64,000 nucleotides of DNA from Pristionchus mayeri (taxonomy: Eukaryota; Nematoda; Chromadorea; Rhabditida; Neodiplogasteridae). The stretch spans positions 12,148,689 to 12,212,688 of the forward strand of contig BTRK01000002.1 in NCBI GenBank assembly GCA_036245805.1. Reading direction: 5' to 3'. The translations under genes and the position numbers were made by a program. The notes under the pieces were generated by a model. The model saw nothing but the letters and a program-made list of their open reading frames with translations, was not told the DNA's origin and made no database searches. Shown one piece after another: positions 12,195 through 23,283 of the stretch (positions are counted from its first letter, which is position 1; the number at the start of each line of letters is the position of its first letter).

Positions 12195-15100
12195 TCACTC
12201 TTCTGAATCCGCAGAAGCTCCCTCAACGTTGACGATGCGGACATCAATGAGACAGAATCCCTTGCGGCAGAAGGGACAGCGGGCCTGCAATCATTCGTTC
12301 AACAAATTTGAAAATTTAAGGTTACACAATTCCAACGATTATTGTGCATGAGATACGGAGAGGTTTTTGAGGCCGAAATTCAGCTAATATTTAGAAATTC
12401 AAGCCAACTTGTCTTCGTAGCCGCTGCATATCGATCAGATTCTGAAGGCTAGCAGATATTTCACCTGCGCGAGCAGATTGCGAGTGTCCTCTTCGAAGAC
12501 GCGCCCGAGGCAGGAGAGACACCAGTGGGGACTACAGCGGCACTCCCCGCATCCACTGCAATCGGAAAAGGTTTGCAAAGAGTTACCTACTATAGATGGG
12601 ATTGTCATACGCTCAAATGAGCACGAGGACGTCATGCCGCCTTTAATACGTCCAATGCGGATGTGATGCCAAGCTTCTCATCCGACCTAGCGTCATGGAT
12701 CATCACGCTTCAGAGTGTTTGAATAACAATAATCCGATAAACCAAATTTATCGTTTTTTTGCGAACAATCCTCGTATACTCGTTTCGATATCCTTTCGTA
12801 GAAAGATATTTCCAATATATCTCACTAGGACAAGCAAGTAATATTTACTTTCTACCTAACCCTCGTTCCTTGATTTCACTGACCTGTTCCAATAGTCGGC
12901 AATCGCATTTTCGCAATGTTTCCGAATGACGACCTCTGCAGGATTCTCAGCGCACGCGTGGCAGTCCTCGATGGCCTATAACTGGTCACTAATTAACTCT
13001 AGTATTGTTAAACATTTTATAAATACTTTTCCAATGTGTATGCTTACCTCGTTAGTCTTCCAGGAATATCTACCATTGAACTGGGTGAGGATGGAGAAGA
13101 CCTGGAAACTAGGCTTTAAACATGTAGTTTTAAATCTCAATCAAATGATGAATTGCAAGCCAGTATATGAAAGAAACCACCGGAGAGTACGAAATCATCA
13201 CACCTCGAGCAGGTCGATCTTCCATTTCTGACTGTGCCCGTATCTGATCAATGAGACCGAAGCAGCAACGAAGAGTCGCAGTCTCTGAATACAATACAAT
13301 TAAAATATTTAAAAAAAAATACAATAAATATTTCTTTCATGGCCTACTTCTCCATTTTTATAACTTCTTCAGTATTCTAATGTCCGCGCTCTTCCACGCT
13401 CAGAATAACCATGGTATGATGAAGTCATACCTCGCCCCTCTCCGAACGATCTGTGTTCCGAAGATACTTCTTGATTGTGCGCATCAGCTCATCGTAACCC
13501 TCTCCAGACACGATCTGAACTTTTGCACTAGGTTTAGACTTGTATACCAGTGTAAAATAGGCCTCGTTCCTCATGAGTATGTGCTAGGGTTGGCTATTCG
13601 TAGCAGAATGTTAATATCGCAATTCCTCCCCTTCGCATATTGCGAGATTGGAGGTGGGGGTGATTGCAATATCGAATTCTGAACCGAATAGCCAACCCTA
13701 GCATGTGCAATGGGTATCTTTAGCATTAGGGTGATCTGAGTATTGCAAAGAATACTTAAAAAAGAGTTGTAAGTACCCGCGTGCATTTGTTGGCAATGCT
13801 TCGCAGGGTGGGCACAGTCTGCTCGACCATTGGTCCGCCCTCATCCCTCAGTCCTTTCACGAGAGTTGCCAGTGCAGCCGCGCCGACACTCTGAAATTCG
13901 CAGTTGAGTAATGGTAGAGCTTATCATTTCACAATAGTTGGACCCATTTTTCACCCATTTTTATAAAAAAAAGTATATACACGAGCTTTAATTATATCTT
14001 TTCGACATGTTCCTTTTCTAAGTAGGAATCCAAAGGATGACGTTATAATACGAATGTAAATAATGAATAGATGACATACTCCTCTGTCGACTGCCTCCAC
14101 CTTGTTCACCATTACGTTGAATAGTTTGCACGCGGCGAAACGGACCACCGCGTTCTGCAATGTAACTTCTAAGCAGTTTCAGCCGAAATTCCAGTGCTAA
14201 TAAAATACTTTAACGATTAGCATCCCAAAACGATACATGAAAATTGAAGAAAGGAAATTGAAAAAAAATATTTCCAGCGTCAGGTTTATTCTCCCGTCTC
14301 ACCTCATCGATCACAGCGCGCACAGCCATATTGAGCACGCGCGGGACGTACTCCGATGCCCATCCGATGCCCGGCTCGATCCCGAATCCCGTTTTCTGCG
14401 TGTCGCCGATGATGTGGAGAGCAGTCAATGCAGCCAAGCGCTTCTTCCAATCATCTGAAAGTAAGCCTTCTTTCAAGTAGGCACTTCTTCACTTCGCCGG
14501 GGCGTTCAGTAATAACTGAGAATGATCTTAGGGCCATAAATGACTAGATGCCATCACTTTAGTTCATTTATTGCGATCTAACGGTAATCAAATGTGTGCA
14601 TGCAAAAGTACCAGCAATTGGTAAGCATATAATTGCAGTAAATGGCGATTTGTTGCAGAGAGAATATTCCTGTGAAAGGCGCTCAAGATGTACTAGTTTT
14701 TTTCGCTCAAGATGTACTACTGTTTTGTCCTTATCCGAACATTTTGCAGATTTTGAAAGTGAAGGTGGTACTAGGGAAGTAGGACGAGAGGTACTAACCG
14801 TTCTTGAGGAAGCAGCTAGCGGCGGCGAACAGATGTTCACCGAGTGTCCCCTGCTCATGCAGACTGATGATAATTGGAGCACCGGAATCGATGTCCGTCA
14901 GTATTTCCCTCCTGAATGGGAATTATTTTCGAGTTCTTGACTTTTGGGTTCGAGCTATTTGGAAGTTCGGGAAATTCTTATGAAAAATAGTCAATAAACT
15001 CACGCAAGATCGTACAGCTTGTTGACTTGTTTGTGTCTCCCTTCGAGGAGACTTGCAGCGTAGTTCAGATTTAGGCGAACTGAACGTTAAGCATGCATTC

Positions 15101-18100
15101 GAATCAAAAATTGGTCAAATATACATTTTAGGAATTAATCCTATGCTATCGCAGGGCATGCGAATAATGACAAAATAGGTATTCGCGAGCATTACTATTC
15201 CGTTACATTCCATAAATGTAAAGGTGCAGCCGCATCAAGCGATTATACCGTCATCATGATACGACTACACTGGGTGGTATGGTGCGGCAAGTCCGACTAC
15301 TGCTAGTTCTACGTATCTCTGCTGTCCCAAAGTGCTTCTAGGGGACATTTCCGATAACGTCCATGTGATTTTTTCAGCATGGTAGATGATAGTTTGCACA
15401 TTACTGATAAGGTGCTGCTTACTAGTGTTCGAGCAACGATACCACACTCTCTTCATTCTACACACTCTCTTGACCGGTCGATCGGCGAGAGAGTGTGTAG
15501 AATGAAGAGAGCGTGGTATCGTTTCTCGGACGCTACTGCTTACCCATATCCGGGACCAATTCCGTGTTGAGGCCTTCATATTTGCACGTTCTCGAAATGA
15601 CGTCGGCGGCATCATCGTGGAAACCGTGCTCGCGACAGTTCTTTCCGTTCAGGATCTGAAATGCAAAATAATTTGCTTATTATCATTGTTTGCTTCTGGG
15701 TTCTCAAGTGTGTGGCGAGCGGTTGAGTGCGATTTCGTCTCTCCGTCTCCGGTTCCGCCCGCCCGGATTCCCTCTCCCAGACGCGTTGGCACGCGGGAGT
15801 TGTACGCCGCCACGATGGGTCGCCACTTCTACATCGGCACCATCAACGCCAGGACGCTCGGCCCAAGGGAGAAGCAGTCGGAGATGGAACTCGCCCTCGA
15901 CAAGATCAAGTGGGACGTGGTTGCAGTGCAGGAAGCCAGGATTGTGGGTTGTGCCTCGTTCAATCTTACATCCTCAGGCACTGTAGTCTACCACTCGGGC
16001 GGGCCCACTGCTTCCCATGGCGTGGCATTTTTGCTTCGACCGCAACTCGCGCGCGGAGCTGTGTTCAATGGCCTCTCCCCTCGTATGGCCACTCTGCTCC
16101 TTCCCGACCTACGGCTCTTCCTGGTCTGCGCTTACGCCCCTACGTCTTCCTACGATGACGACGCGTATGAAGACTTCCTAGACCAGGTTGAGACCGCCCT
16201 GCGGAGTGCCCCAAAAGGCCATATGCCAGTTCTGGTTGGTGACTTCAACTGTCGAGTGGCGAGGGAACCTGGCAATGAAAGATTTGTCGGTAACTTTGCC
16301 TCTCCCACACCGAACTCACGCGGACGCTGCTTCACTGAGCTCTGCGTGAGGAACAGACTGCGCATCCTGAACACGTTCCCCAAGAGACGGCACGGTCGAA
16401 TCTCGACCTGGCGATCCCCAAACGGCTCCGCATTCCACCAAATTGACTACGTTGCAGCGCCCGCCACAGCGAGAGTAGTCAACTGTGGAGTCGTTGGTCG
16501 GTTTGAGTTTGATTCCGACCATCGCCTTGTTCGGATGTGCCTCTCCCTCCCTGGCAAGGCGAGGCAGAAAAGATGCAGGGAGAGGCTAGATTTCGATCGA
16601 ACCGCTTTTACTGTCAACGCAAACCTTCTCGCGTCACTGCCCCTTGCCCGCCCCAGTTCTGTCGCCGACGCCTATACTACGGTAAAGGCTTTCACGGAGA
16701 CCGCGGCAACGAACTGCTGGAGGAAGCGCCAACCCCCTTCTTGGATCTCGAGTGGAACGCGGAAGCTCCTAGCGATGCGCCATGAATTGCAATCCAACTC
16801 CCAACAAGCTGTCGCCTACTCAGCTGCCTGCAAAGCTGCCCGGACGAGTTTCGTCGATGACATCAGGAAGCGAAAGGAGGCGCAAGCACGGCAAGCAGCA
16901 ACCATGGGAAGGAGCATCGTGAAGAGCATGCTGAGTCTGCAAAACTCAAAGAAGCGCCTTCTAGTTCCCGACCCTGTAACTGGTGCTCTCTCTCAAGCAG
17001 CTACCAAGACAGTGGTCCAGAGCTTCTTTGACGGTCTCTACACCCCTGCAGTTCCGTGTCCACTCCCAGTCCCTCCTCAGCCTCTGGATCTCCTTCCTCC
17101 CTTCCTACCCGATGAGGTCAGCAACAGAGTCCTCGACCCAAACCGGCTTCCGGCGCGGCTACAGTACTCTCGACAACCTGCATGCCATCAAGCAGGTCGC
17201 TGAAAGAACCTCCGAGTACGGTATCCCAATCTACTTGGCGTTCGTCGACTTCAAGAAGGCGTTCGACTGTGTGGAGTGGAATGCCTGCTGGCAAGCCCTC
17301 TTCTCGTTCGGAGCCCATCCCTCCCTCGTCCACATGTTGCGCCGTCTCTACGAGTCCTCCTCTACACTCATTCGAGTTAATGAGGAGCTCGTTCCTGTGA
17401 CTGTGCGTCGAGGAGTCCGCCAAGGGGATACCCTCTCCCCTCGTCTCTTCAACGCAGTGCTACGATCAGCCATGGACAACATTGACTGGGAGTCAGATGG
17501 AATTAGAATCGACGGAAGGAACCTTTGCCACTTGGAGTATGCCGATGACGTGGCTCTCGTTGCCAAATCTCGACCCGAGCTGGAACGAATGCTGAAGAAG
17601 CTGATGGACGCGTGCAGCCGAGTTGGTCTCGAAGTGAATGCAAGCAAGACCAACCTCCTCACCTCCTGCACCTCTACCCGCAATCCAATAATGTTCGGCA
17701 ATCTGCGATTCGAATTCGTCGATAGCGCCACCTATCTCGGAGGAAGAATAGCTCTTCCCTTGGATCATTCCGACGAAATAGAACACCGGATTCGATTAGG
17801 GTGGCTGGCCTGGAGTAAGCTCTCGCACCTCCTATCTTCTCGAATTCTGTCCATCAAGATCAGGAGGAGAGTCTTCGAGAGCTGCATCACGGCTACAGTT
17901 CTCTATGGGTGTGAAGTATGGGCTCTGAGATCTAGCGAGAAGGAGAGGCTGAGAGTCACCCAGAGGAAGATGGAAAGAAAGATGCTTGGAGTCACGCTGA
18001 GGGATAGATGGAGGAATGACCGCGTGAGAGGGATTACCAAGCTAAGAGACTGGAATGAGGAAGGATTGAAACGGAAAGCGCGCTGGGACCTCAAGATCAG

Positions 18101-20943
18101 AAGAATGGGAGTGGAACAGTGGAGCCGTGCGACAACTGTCTGGACTCCATTCAATAGGACTCTTCCCCCCGGAAAGCCTCGCGCGCGATGGAGAGACGAC
18201 CTATCCCGAGCTATTGGCAGCCATTGGTGGAGTGCAACTTATGAAGACTACCGACCTATCATCTTCTGAGCGTTTCCGCCTGATAAGATAAATTGATTGA
18301 TTGTTTGCTCATTCATTTATCGTACATGACAAGGGTGCTTTAGCAAGTGCAGAAAGTGTATGAAAATGGGTAGGGAATAAGACGAAGTCGATCATATTTA
18401 TGATAATTCTAGGCCGGTAGCATCCCCGCTTTCGGCTGGGGCTCACGTGCTAGCAGAGCAGATTTCGCCTGGTCATCATTTGTTTAGGCGCGCTCCCTCT
18501 CTCACTCTCCCGACTGATTTCGCAATCACACTATTAAACTGGTATCCGATAAACAATCAGCAGAATTTGAACATCGTTTCATGCGAGGCGCAGATTGGGT
18601 TCCAAAAATAAGCGAGCTGGATAAATACAAAATCGAACCTGACAGGCTGCTCGGAGGGCCTCATTAGAGTAGAACTTGAGAGCGGCGTCCGCACAGGCAG
18701 CGTGCTTATCGACCAAGTGGCCATAGAGCGAGTTCAGGAGACTTATCTCCGCGCACACATTGTGATCCACACCACCGTCGCCCGCAGACTGAATTTGATC
18801 GCGCTAAGACGAGGGAAAACTGTTTCGCAATACCACTTTTGAGATAATAAAGGCGGAATTATGAAAGTTTCTTTGGCTCAAAATTTTAATTCAACAATAT
18901 TTTCGAAATATTACCTTGATCACATTCCTCAGAAGCGTCGGCATAACATTCGCCATCTTCTGTTCCACTTCAGGTCGATTATTATAGTAATTCCAGAGGA
19001 TGAGGTCGAACACACGCTCGATAGTTCGAATCGCCGCATAGCGCTCCGAGCCAGAGGACTCTGAAGATTGCACCATCATTATATCTTTTCCATATTTTAG
19101 AGAAATACATTTTTAATATACTAGATGTAAACTCATGAAGTCATGCGTATAAATTGCAGCTTTTTGATATTGACGCTATTTGTATAATTTTAGATAAGAA
19201 CATTTAATCAGAACGATATCAATTTAGTGTATGGTCCTTACCAAAGACATTGGACACGAGAATGTCGAAGTGCTCGAAGACGTCCGAAGGAACGGCGATT
19301 TTTCGATTCCTTCTACTGAAATTATATTGAAGTTAGCGAGACAACAAATAAGATGACAAAACGTTTCGGGTGTTTTTTTACGGGTTCGATTAAAATAATT
19401 CGAGCAAATCCACCACTTAATTGTACATATCCCACAATGATATATCGCTAATTGATGGGGAATTGGAGGACAGATCTTGTTCCATTTACGTACGTACCTG
19501 GCTACTAGTAGTGCAACAAGTCGTAGGCGTTGGCAGTCAGATGCAGTCCACTTAACAAGCGCTTCCTCTAGTTCTCTCCACTCGGCTGAAATTAGCCTCT
19601 TGTTTTTCTCAGTTTTTCTCAGATAATCGCGAAAAATGAGCTCTCAAACATGGACAACTTTCTCACTCCTTCTTTGTAAGATATTCTTGATGCATGCAAT
19701 GAGCTTGTAGCTCACATCATCGGTGATATCTTTAGCAATTTCCTGAAAACAAGCATGACTGGATGATATGTCATGACCGGAAATGAAATTTCTTCGAACA
19801 ATGATTAAACTGCTTACGTGTAAGACATTGAAGCACAGCCACTCGAAATCCTGCATCGTCTCTGGTTTTGTAACGTGAGAGCAGTCGGAGCTGGTCAACG
19901 TCTCAAATATCTTGAGGGCATGATCGCGAATCTATAATCTGAGCTAAACTGCATCTAAAATATATTATTACCTCTGCTTTCACTTGTGATTGGAATATCC
20001 TGAATAGCATGTAGGGGATCCGTTTCTTGTTGAAGGACCAGAATTCTTCATTAATTTTATCCCTAAATTGTTCATGGTATTACGGGCACTTCTTCGGTTT
20101 CTGGCCACCCCCCCCCCTCTTCTAGACCGCTCATTTCTAGGTATTCCTCCCTGATTTTCGGCCGGTCAACCCCTCGATGATTGGCGGGAATGGGAAAAAT
20201 GGGAAATTGGGAGGGGGGTGGCCAGAAACCGAAGAAGTGCCGTATTACGCTTGCGAGAAAATGATTAGAACACATCTGCATCGTTCCTCATTATTATGAA
20301 GGAATAATTTGCATAATTAAATAACTAATGCATAGAATCCATCTCATTCCAGCTAAAATGTACACGCCAGCATATGTATCGCAATAAGTAAATGGTGCGA
20401 ATACATCTCACCAGTATCTATGAATTGGCAATACAAAATATGTACCGTTCCCCGTCTCGAGTCCCCAGAGGGTCGCGCAGTTGTGCTTCCACCAGTCTAT
20501 AGAATATGTCCTTGAACTTCTCGTACTCCTCTTCACTCGCCATCTGCAATAAAGCTTTTTAAATAAATATACTTTGGCAATTTTTCGATCCCCCCGCCTC
20601 TCTTTTCGTATCCCCGTTAGGCTACCAAAAGTCAGGGAGGGGCACGTAGAAATGGGTGAGCTTGGTGATGGAGATGGGGGAGGTATCATTATGGAACTGG
20701 TCATTTTAGAACTCTTTTTTTTCTCACTCAGTGATGAAAATTTGTGAGCTCTTTTTATGTTGCATCCTATAGGGTTCTTAGCACCGACACGTTTATGCGA
20801 AAGTAGCTTTCAAAGTTGAAGTTGCATCAAATGGCTATTCCATAAGTGCATTAATTATTCAAACCACTCACACTCGTCACTGAGTCTTCTGAGTCGCTCT
20901 CGACCTGAGTAAGGTCCAATGAAGAATTGCCGCGGACCGCCAT
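12195..20943 (-). CDS. HEAT-like repeat protein with TMEM129-like Cys-rich C-terminus (chimera)
   Basis: Nineteen exons on the minus strand join with perfectly consistent phases to 622 residues: 20943-20872, 20543-20446, 20062-19972, 19931-19818, 19742-19667, 19585-19498, 19315-19242, 19060-18915, 18803-18639, 15655-15544, 14454-14303, 14154-14080, 13890-13777, 13514-13431, 13284-13204, 13101-13048, 12975-12884, 12555-12465, 12284-12195. Residues 1 to about 510 are soluble and helical, with HEAT-like units (DDWKKRLAALTALHIIGDTQ, then VVRFAACKLFNVMVNK) like those of importin-beta/IPO5. The last 130 residues (CHACAENPAEV, CRCSPHWCLSCLGR, ARCPFCRKGFCLIDVR) resemble the C-terminal zinc-binding domain of TMEM129, an ER-associated ubiquitin ligase. 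The membrane helices of TMEM129 are absent. The protein could be a soluble E3-like fusion, or two genes merged by a false join. The 2.98-kb intron 9 holds the RTE element. Confidence 0.72.
13580..13705. repeat. Palindromic MITE-like repeat in an intron
   Basis: GCTAGGGTTGGCTATTCG and its exact complement CGAATAGCCAACCCTAGC bound about 90 bases that contain a second, weaker pair (ATATCGCAATT / TTGCAATATCG). It lies in the intron between exons 13 and 14 of the HEAT/TMEM129-like gene. Confidence 0.8.
14455..15543. other. Long intron with an unexplained plus-strand open frame
   Basis: This is the intron between exons 10 and 11 of the HEAT/TMEM129-like gene. A plus-strand frame at 14596-14940 (about 115 codons) has no recognised homology and was not called. 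The palindrome at 15424-15535 lies at the other end of the intron. Confidence 0.45.
15424..15535. repeat. Palindrome with ACACACTCTCT arms
   Basis: GATACCACACTCTCTTCATT..CTACACACTCTCT is followed by AGAGAGTGTGTAGAATGAAG..CGTGGTATCG. Diverged single arms of the same motif recur at about 30860-30910 and 60835-60890, so this is a dispersed family. Confidence 0.7.
15690..18302 (+). mobile_element. RTE-type non-LTR retrotransposon, internally deleted
   Basis: An apurinic-type endonuclease domain is followed by a reverse transcriptase with the YG..W and RKMERKMLGV C-terminal block typical of RTE-clade elements. It ends in a short TTGATTGATTG tail, as RTE elements do. The whole unit lies in intron 9 of the minus-strand HEAT/TMEM129-like gene, in the opposite direction. 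Its GC content is visibly higher than the surrounding introns, a sign of recent arrival. The 5' boundary is approximate; no target duplication was identified. Confidence 0.85.
15815..18269 (+). pseudogene. RTE endonuclease / reverse transcriptase ORF, deleted and frameshifted
   Basis: Endonuclease motifs in order: INARTL (Asn), VQEAR (catalytic Glu), CAYAP, VGDFNCRV (Asp/Asn) and DSDHRLV (Asp-His). A charged linker follows to about 17110. The frame then changes and the text jumps straight to TGFRRGYSTLDN, the middle of the RT domain. The N-terminal RT fingers (roughly 100 residues in the family) are missing. Further motifs are present: FVDFKKAFDCV, RGVRQGDTLSPRLF and the catalytic LEYADDVAL. 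The thumb and C-terminal region continue to the stop at 18267-18269. With the deletion and frame change this copy should not make active RT. Confidence 0.85.
20081..20244. mobile_element. 164-bp palindromic MITE, family CGGCACTTCTTCGG, copy 1
   Basis: The ends TACGGGCACTTCTTCGGTTT and its complement AACCGAAGAAGTGCCGTA are bounded by TA. The core holds CTAGGTATTCCTCCCTGATT, which recurs in the copies at 28583 and 29390. It lies in the intron between exons 2 and 3 of the HEAT/TMEM129-like gene. It has no coding capacity. Confidence 0.85.
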
Positions 20944-21002
20944 CTGCATTATGTACAGTGAAAGAACGATATGAGAGGAATCGCGAGAGAATCGACCACG
21001 CC

Positions 21003-22717
21003 GCGGCGGTAGGATTCAAGTTTGCTCGATTCCCCTATAATTTTGGATATAAGTACTTCAAGTGATGCTCTTTCAAACTGCGTCGTCAGAATTTTGATAA
21101 CTGTCGTCATCGTCGGGATTCAGAAGGCCAAACTTGACAGTATCAGTTTTCGACAGTCAAAGCGCGCGCACTTAAATGATCATATCTCCATTTAAAATAA
21201 AGATAGAAGGCCGTTATTTGTTTCAAATGAAAGCTACCATCAATCTTATCTAGACAATAATATCATTCCTGGTCTTCATCATGGTGCAGGGCGGTCGGGC
21301 GGACCAAAAGTGGCGTAACTTTGGAAATCAGAAAAAGGTCATGGGTTATCATGCTTAAGTTGTAGAGCATACATTTGCCTCACTTCTCGCCAAAAATAAG
21401 GCAAATCGGAGTTGGAACAAAAAAATTGGGCTCACTTTTGTACGGCGACCCCAAAATGTGTTCAGGACAAGAGTACTTCCGTAGCTTTAATTGCCCTCAT
21501 TTGGGCTCAAAATCGTTCAAAAATTTCCAAAACAACATTATAAGTGTCTTCCCCCCATATTATAACACTTCTGTTGGTCATAAATGGTCACCTGACCGAA
21601 AATTTGAAAATCGGTGTTTTGACCAATTTCAGCATGCGCTATGAACCCAAACGCATAAAATGGGTTCTATGTAATGTAAATACATTCTTCTAAACAGCTC
21701 GAAGAAAAAGGGCTCCTGAAAAGAGGATGTTTCGCCTGAAGAATCGTAGGAAAGAAGCAAAACTGTGCCGAAGGTCAAAATAGACGTACTAACTCGGCTC
21801 ATGGATAGAAATGTAGAACACGATGAGCTAAACATTTCAGCTGAAGAAAGTGAGTCTTTATCATTTCGATGAAGCGTGCTACAGAGCCTGGAAGTTGGCC
21901 AAAACCGACGATACGTCCGCGGGGGAGCGCTAAATAGAGGGGAGGGAGAGGGAGGTCAGAGGGCGAGAGCGCCAGACGGTTAGAACGCGCGCTCTCGGGG
22001 GATTCTAGCCTATTCCTGGCCAAATTCCACGCTCTGTAGTACGCTTCAACGAAAAGATAAAGACTAACTTTCTTCAAATGAAATGTTTAGCTCATCGTGT
22101 TCTACATTTCTATCCATGAGCCGAATTAGTACGTCTATTTTGACCTTCGACACAGTTTTGCGTTTTTCCTAGGATTCTTAAGGCGAAATATCCTCTTTTC
22201 AGGAGCCCTTTTTCTTCGAGCTGTTTCGAAGAATGTATTTACATTATATAGAACCCATTTTATGCGTTTGGGTCCATAGCGAGGGCAATTGAAGTTACGG
22301 AAGTACTCTTGTCCTGAACACATTTTGGGGAGAAGTGAGGCACAGGTATGCTCTACAACTTAAGCATGATAACCCATGATCTTTTTCTGATTTCCAAAGT
22401 TACGCCACTTTTGGTCCGCCTGACCGCCCTGCACCATGATGAAGACCAGGAATGACATTGTCTAGATAAGATTGTAGAGCATGATGGTAGCTTTCATTTT
22501 AAACAAAGAACAGCCTTCTATCTTTATTTTAAATGGAGATATGATCATTTAAGTGCGCGCGATTTGACTGTCGGAAAGTGATAGTGTCAAGTTTGGCCTT
22601 CTGAATCCCGACAATGACAACAGTTATCAAAATTCTGACGACGCAGTTTGAAAGAGCATCATTTGAAGTACTTATAACCAAAATTATAGCGGAATTGAGC
22701 AAACTTGAACCGCCGCT
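21003..22717. mobile_element. 1.7-kb foldback element upstream of the HEAT/TMEM129-like gene
   Basis: Left arm (about 21003-21905) and right arm (about 22012-22717) are inverted copies. For example CCACTTTTGGTCCGCC in the right arm mirrors GGCGGACCAAAAGTGG in the left, and TGATCATATCTCCATTTAAA mirrors its complement. The left arm has about 150-200 extra bases near 21440-21620. The outer ends read GCGGCGG..CAAGTTTGCTC / GAGCAAACTTG..CCGCCGC. No transposase frame is present. It starts only 60 bp upstream of the gene's ATG, so it occupies its promoter region. Confidence 0.85.
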
Positions 22718-23283
22718 GACTCCCTTCAAATGGGCGATTCGCCTCATATATTGTTATTATTCAAATGTTTTTTAAAAGATTTTCACTTACCACTTATTTT
22801 CGAAAAATTATGCAAATTCAACCAAAATGTATCCAAAAAATGTAGAGGAGGATCAGATAGATATCAGAAAATAGTATCGGAATAAGCAGAGTTCCTTACA
22901 TTTTGAGAGGGGCGAGAGACGGGAGAGACACCGACGGTCGACTGCGCGCGACGAGAGGAAACGGAGAGAGTGAGAGAGCGAAGGAGAAAGAGAGATGTAA
23001 TAACAAGATAATTGATTGTAAGAACAATAATGTGGACGTGATGAAATGAATTAAAATGTTGTGCACGAACTCCAGTTAAGAAAAACCACTTAGAATTACG
23101 AATGAATCTAATGATAATGATCTTTGGTCACACCTCATAAACTCCTAAATTCAAAAAAAACAAATAACAAAGACTTGCCGTATCAGCACACTCTGTCCAG
23201 AAGTTCAGAACAACATTTATTTATCTCTGAAAACACTTTTACTGGCACTAAAAGAAACAACTCGAACACAATGAACTTGATAT
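22718..23283. other. Intergenic with purine-rich tract
   Basis: No gene seen. A G/A-rich stretch (GAGAGA, GGGGCGAGAG) occupies about 22910-23000. The end of the interval (about 23210-23283) matches 26240-26325, the 3' flank of the paralogous gene downstream, and so belongs to the duplicated unit. Confidence 0.5.

Noticed and set aside
12195..13514. Separate, complete TMEM129 gene
   Set aside because: No membrane helices or start codon were found upstream of the Cys-rich exons, and their phases continue directly from the HEAT exons.
14596..14940. Plus-strand frame of 115 codons in a HEAT-gene intron
   Set aside because: No homology recognised, and it lies inside an intron of a well-supported gene on the other strand.
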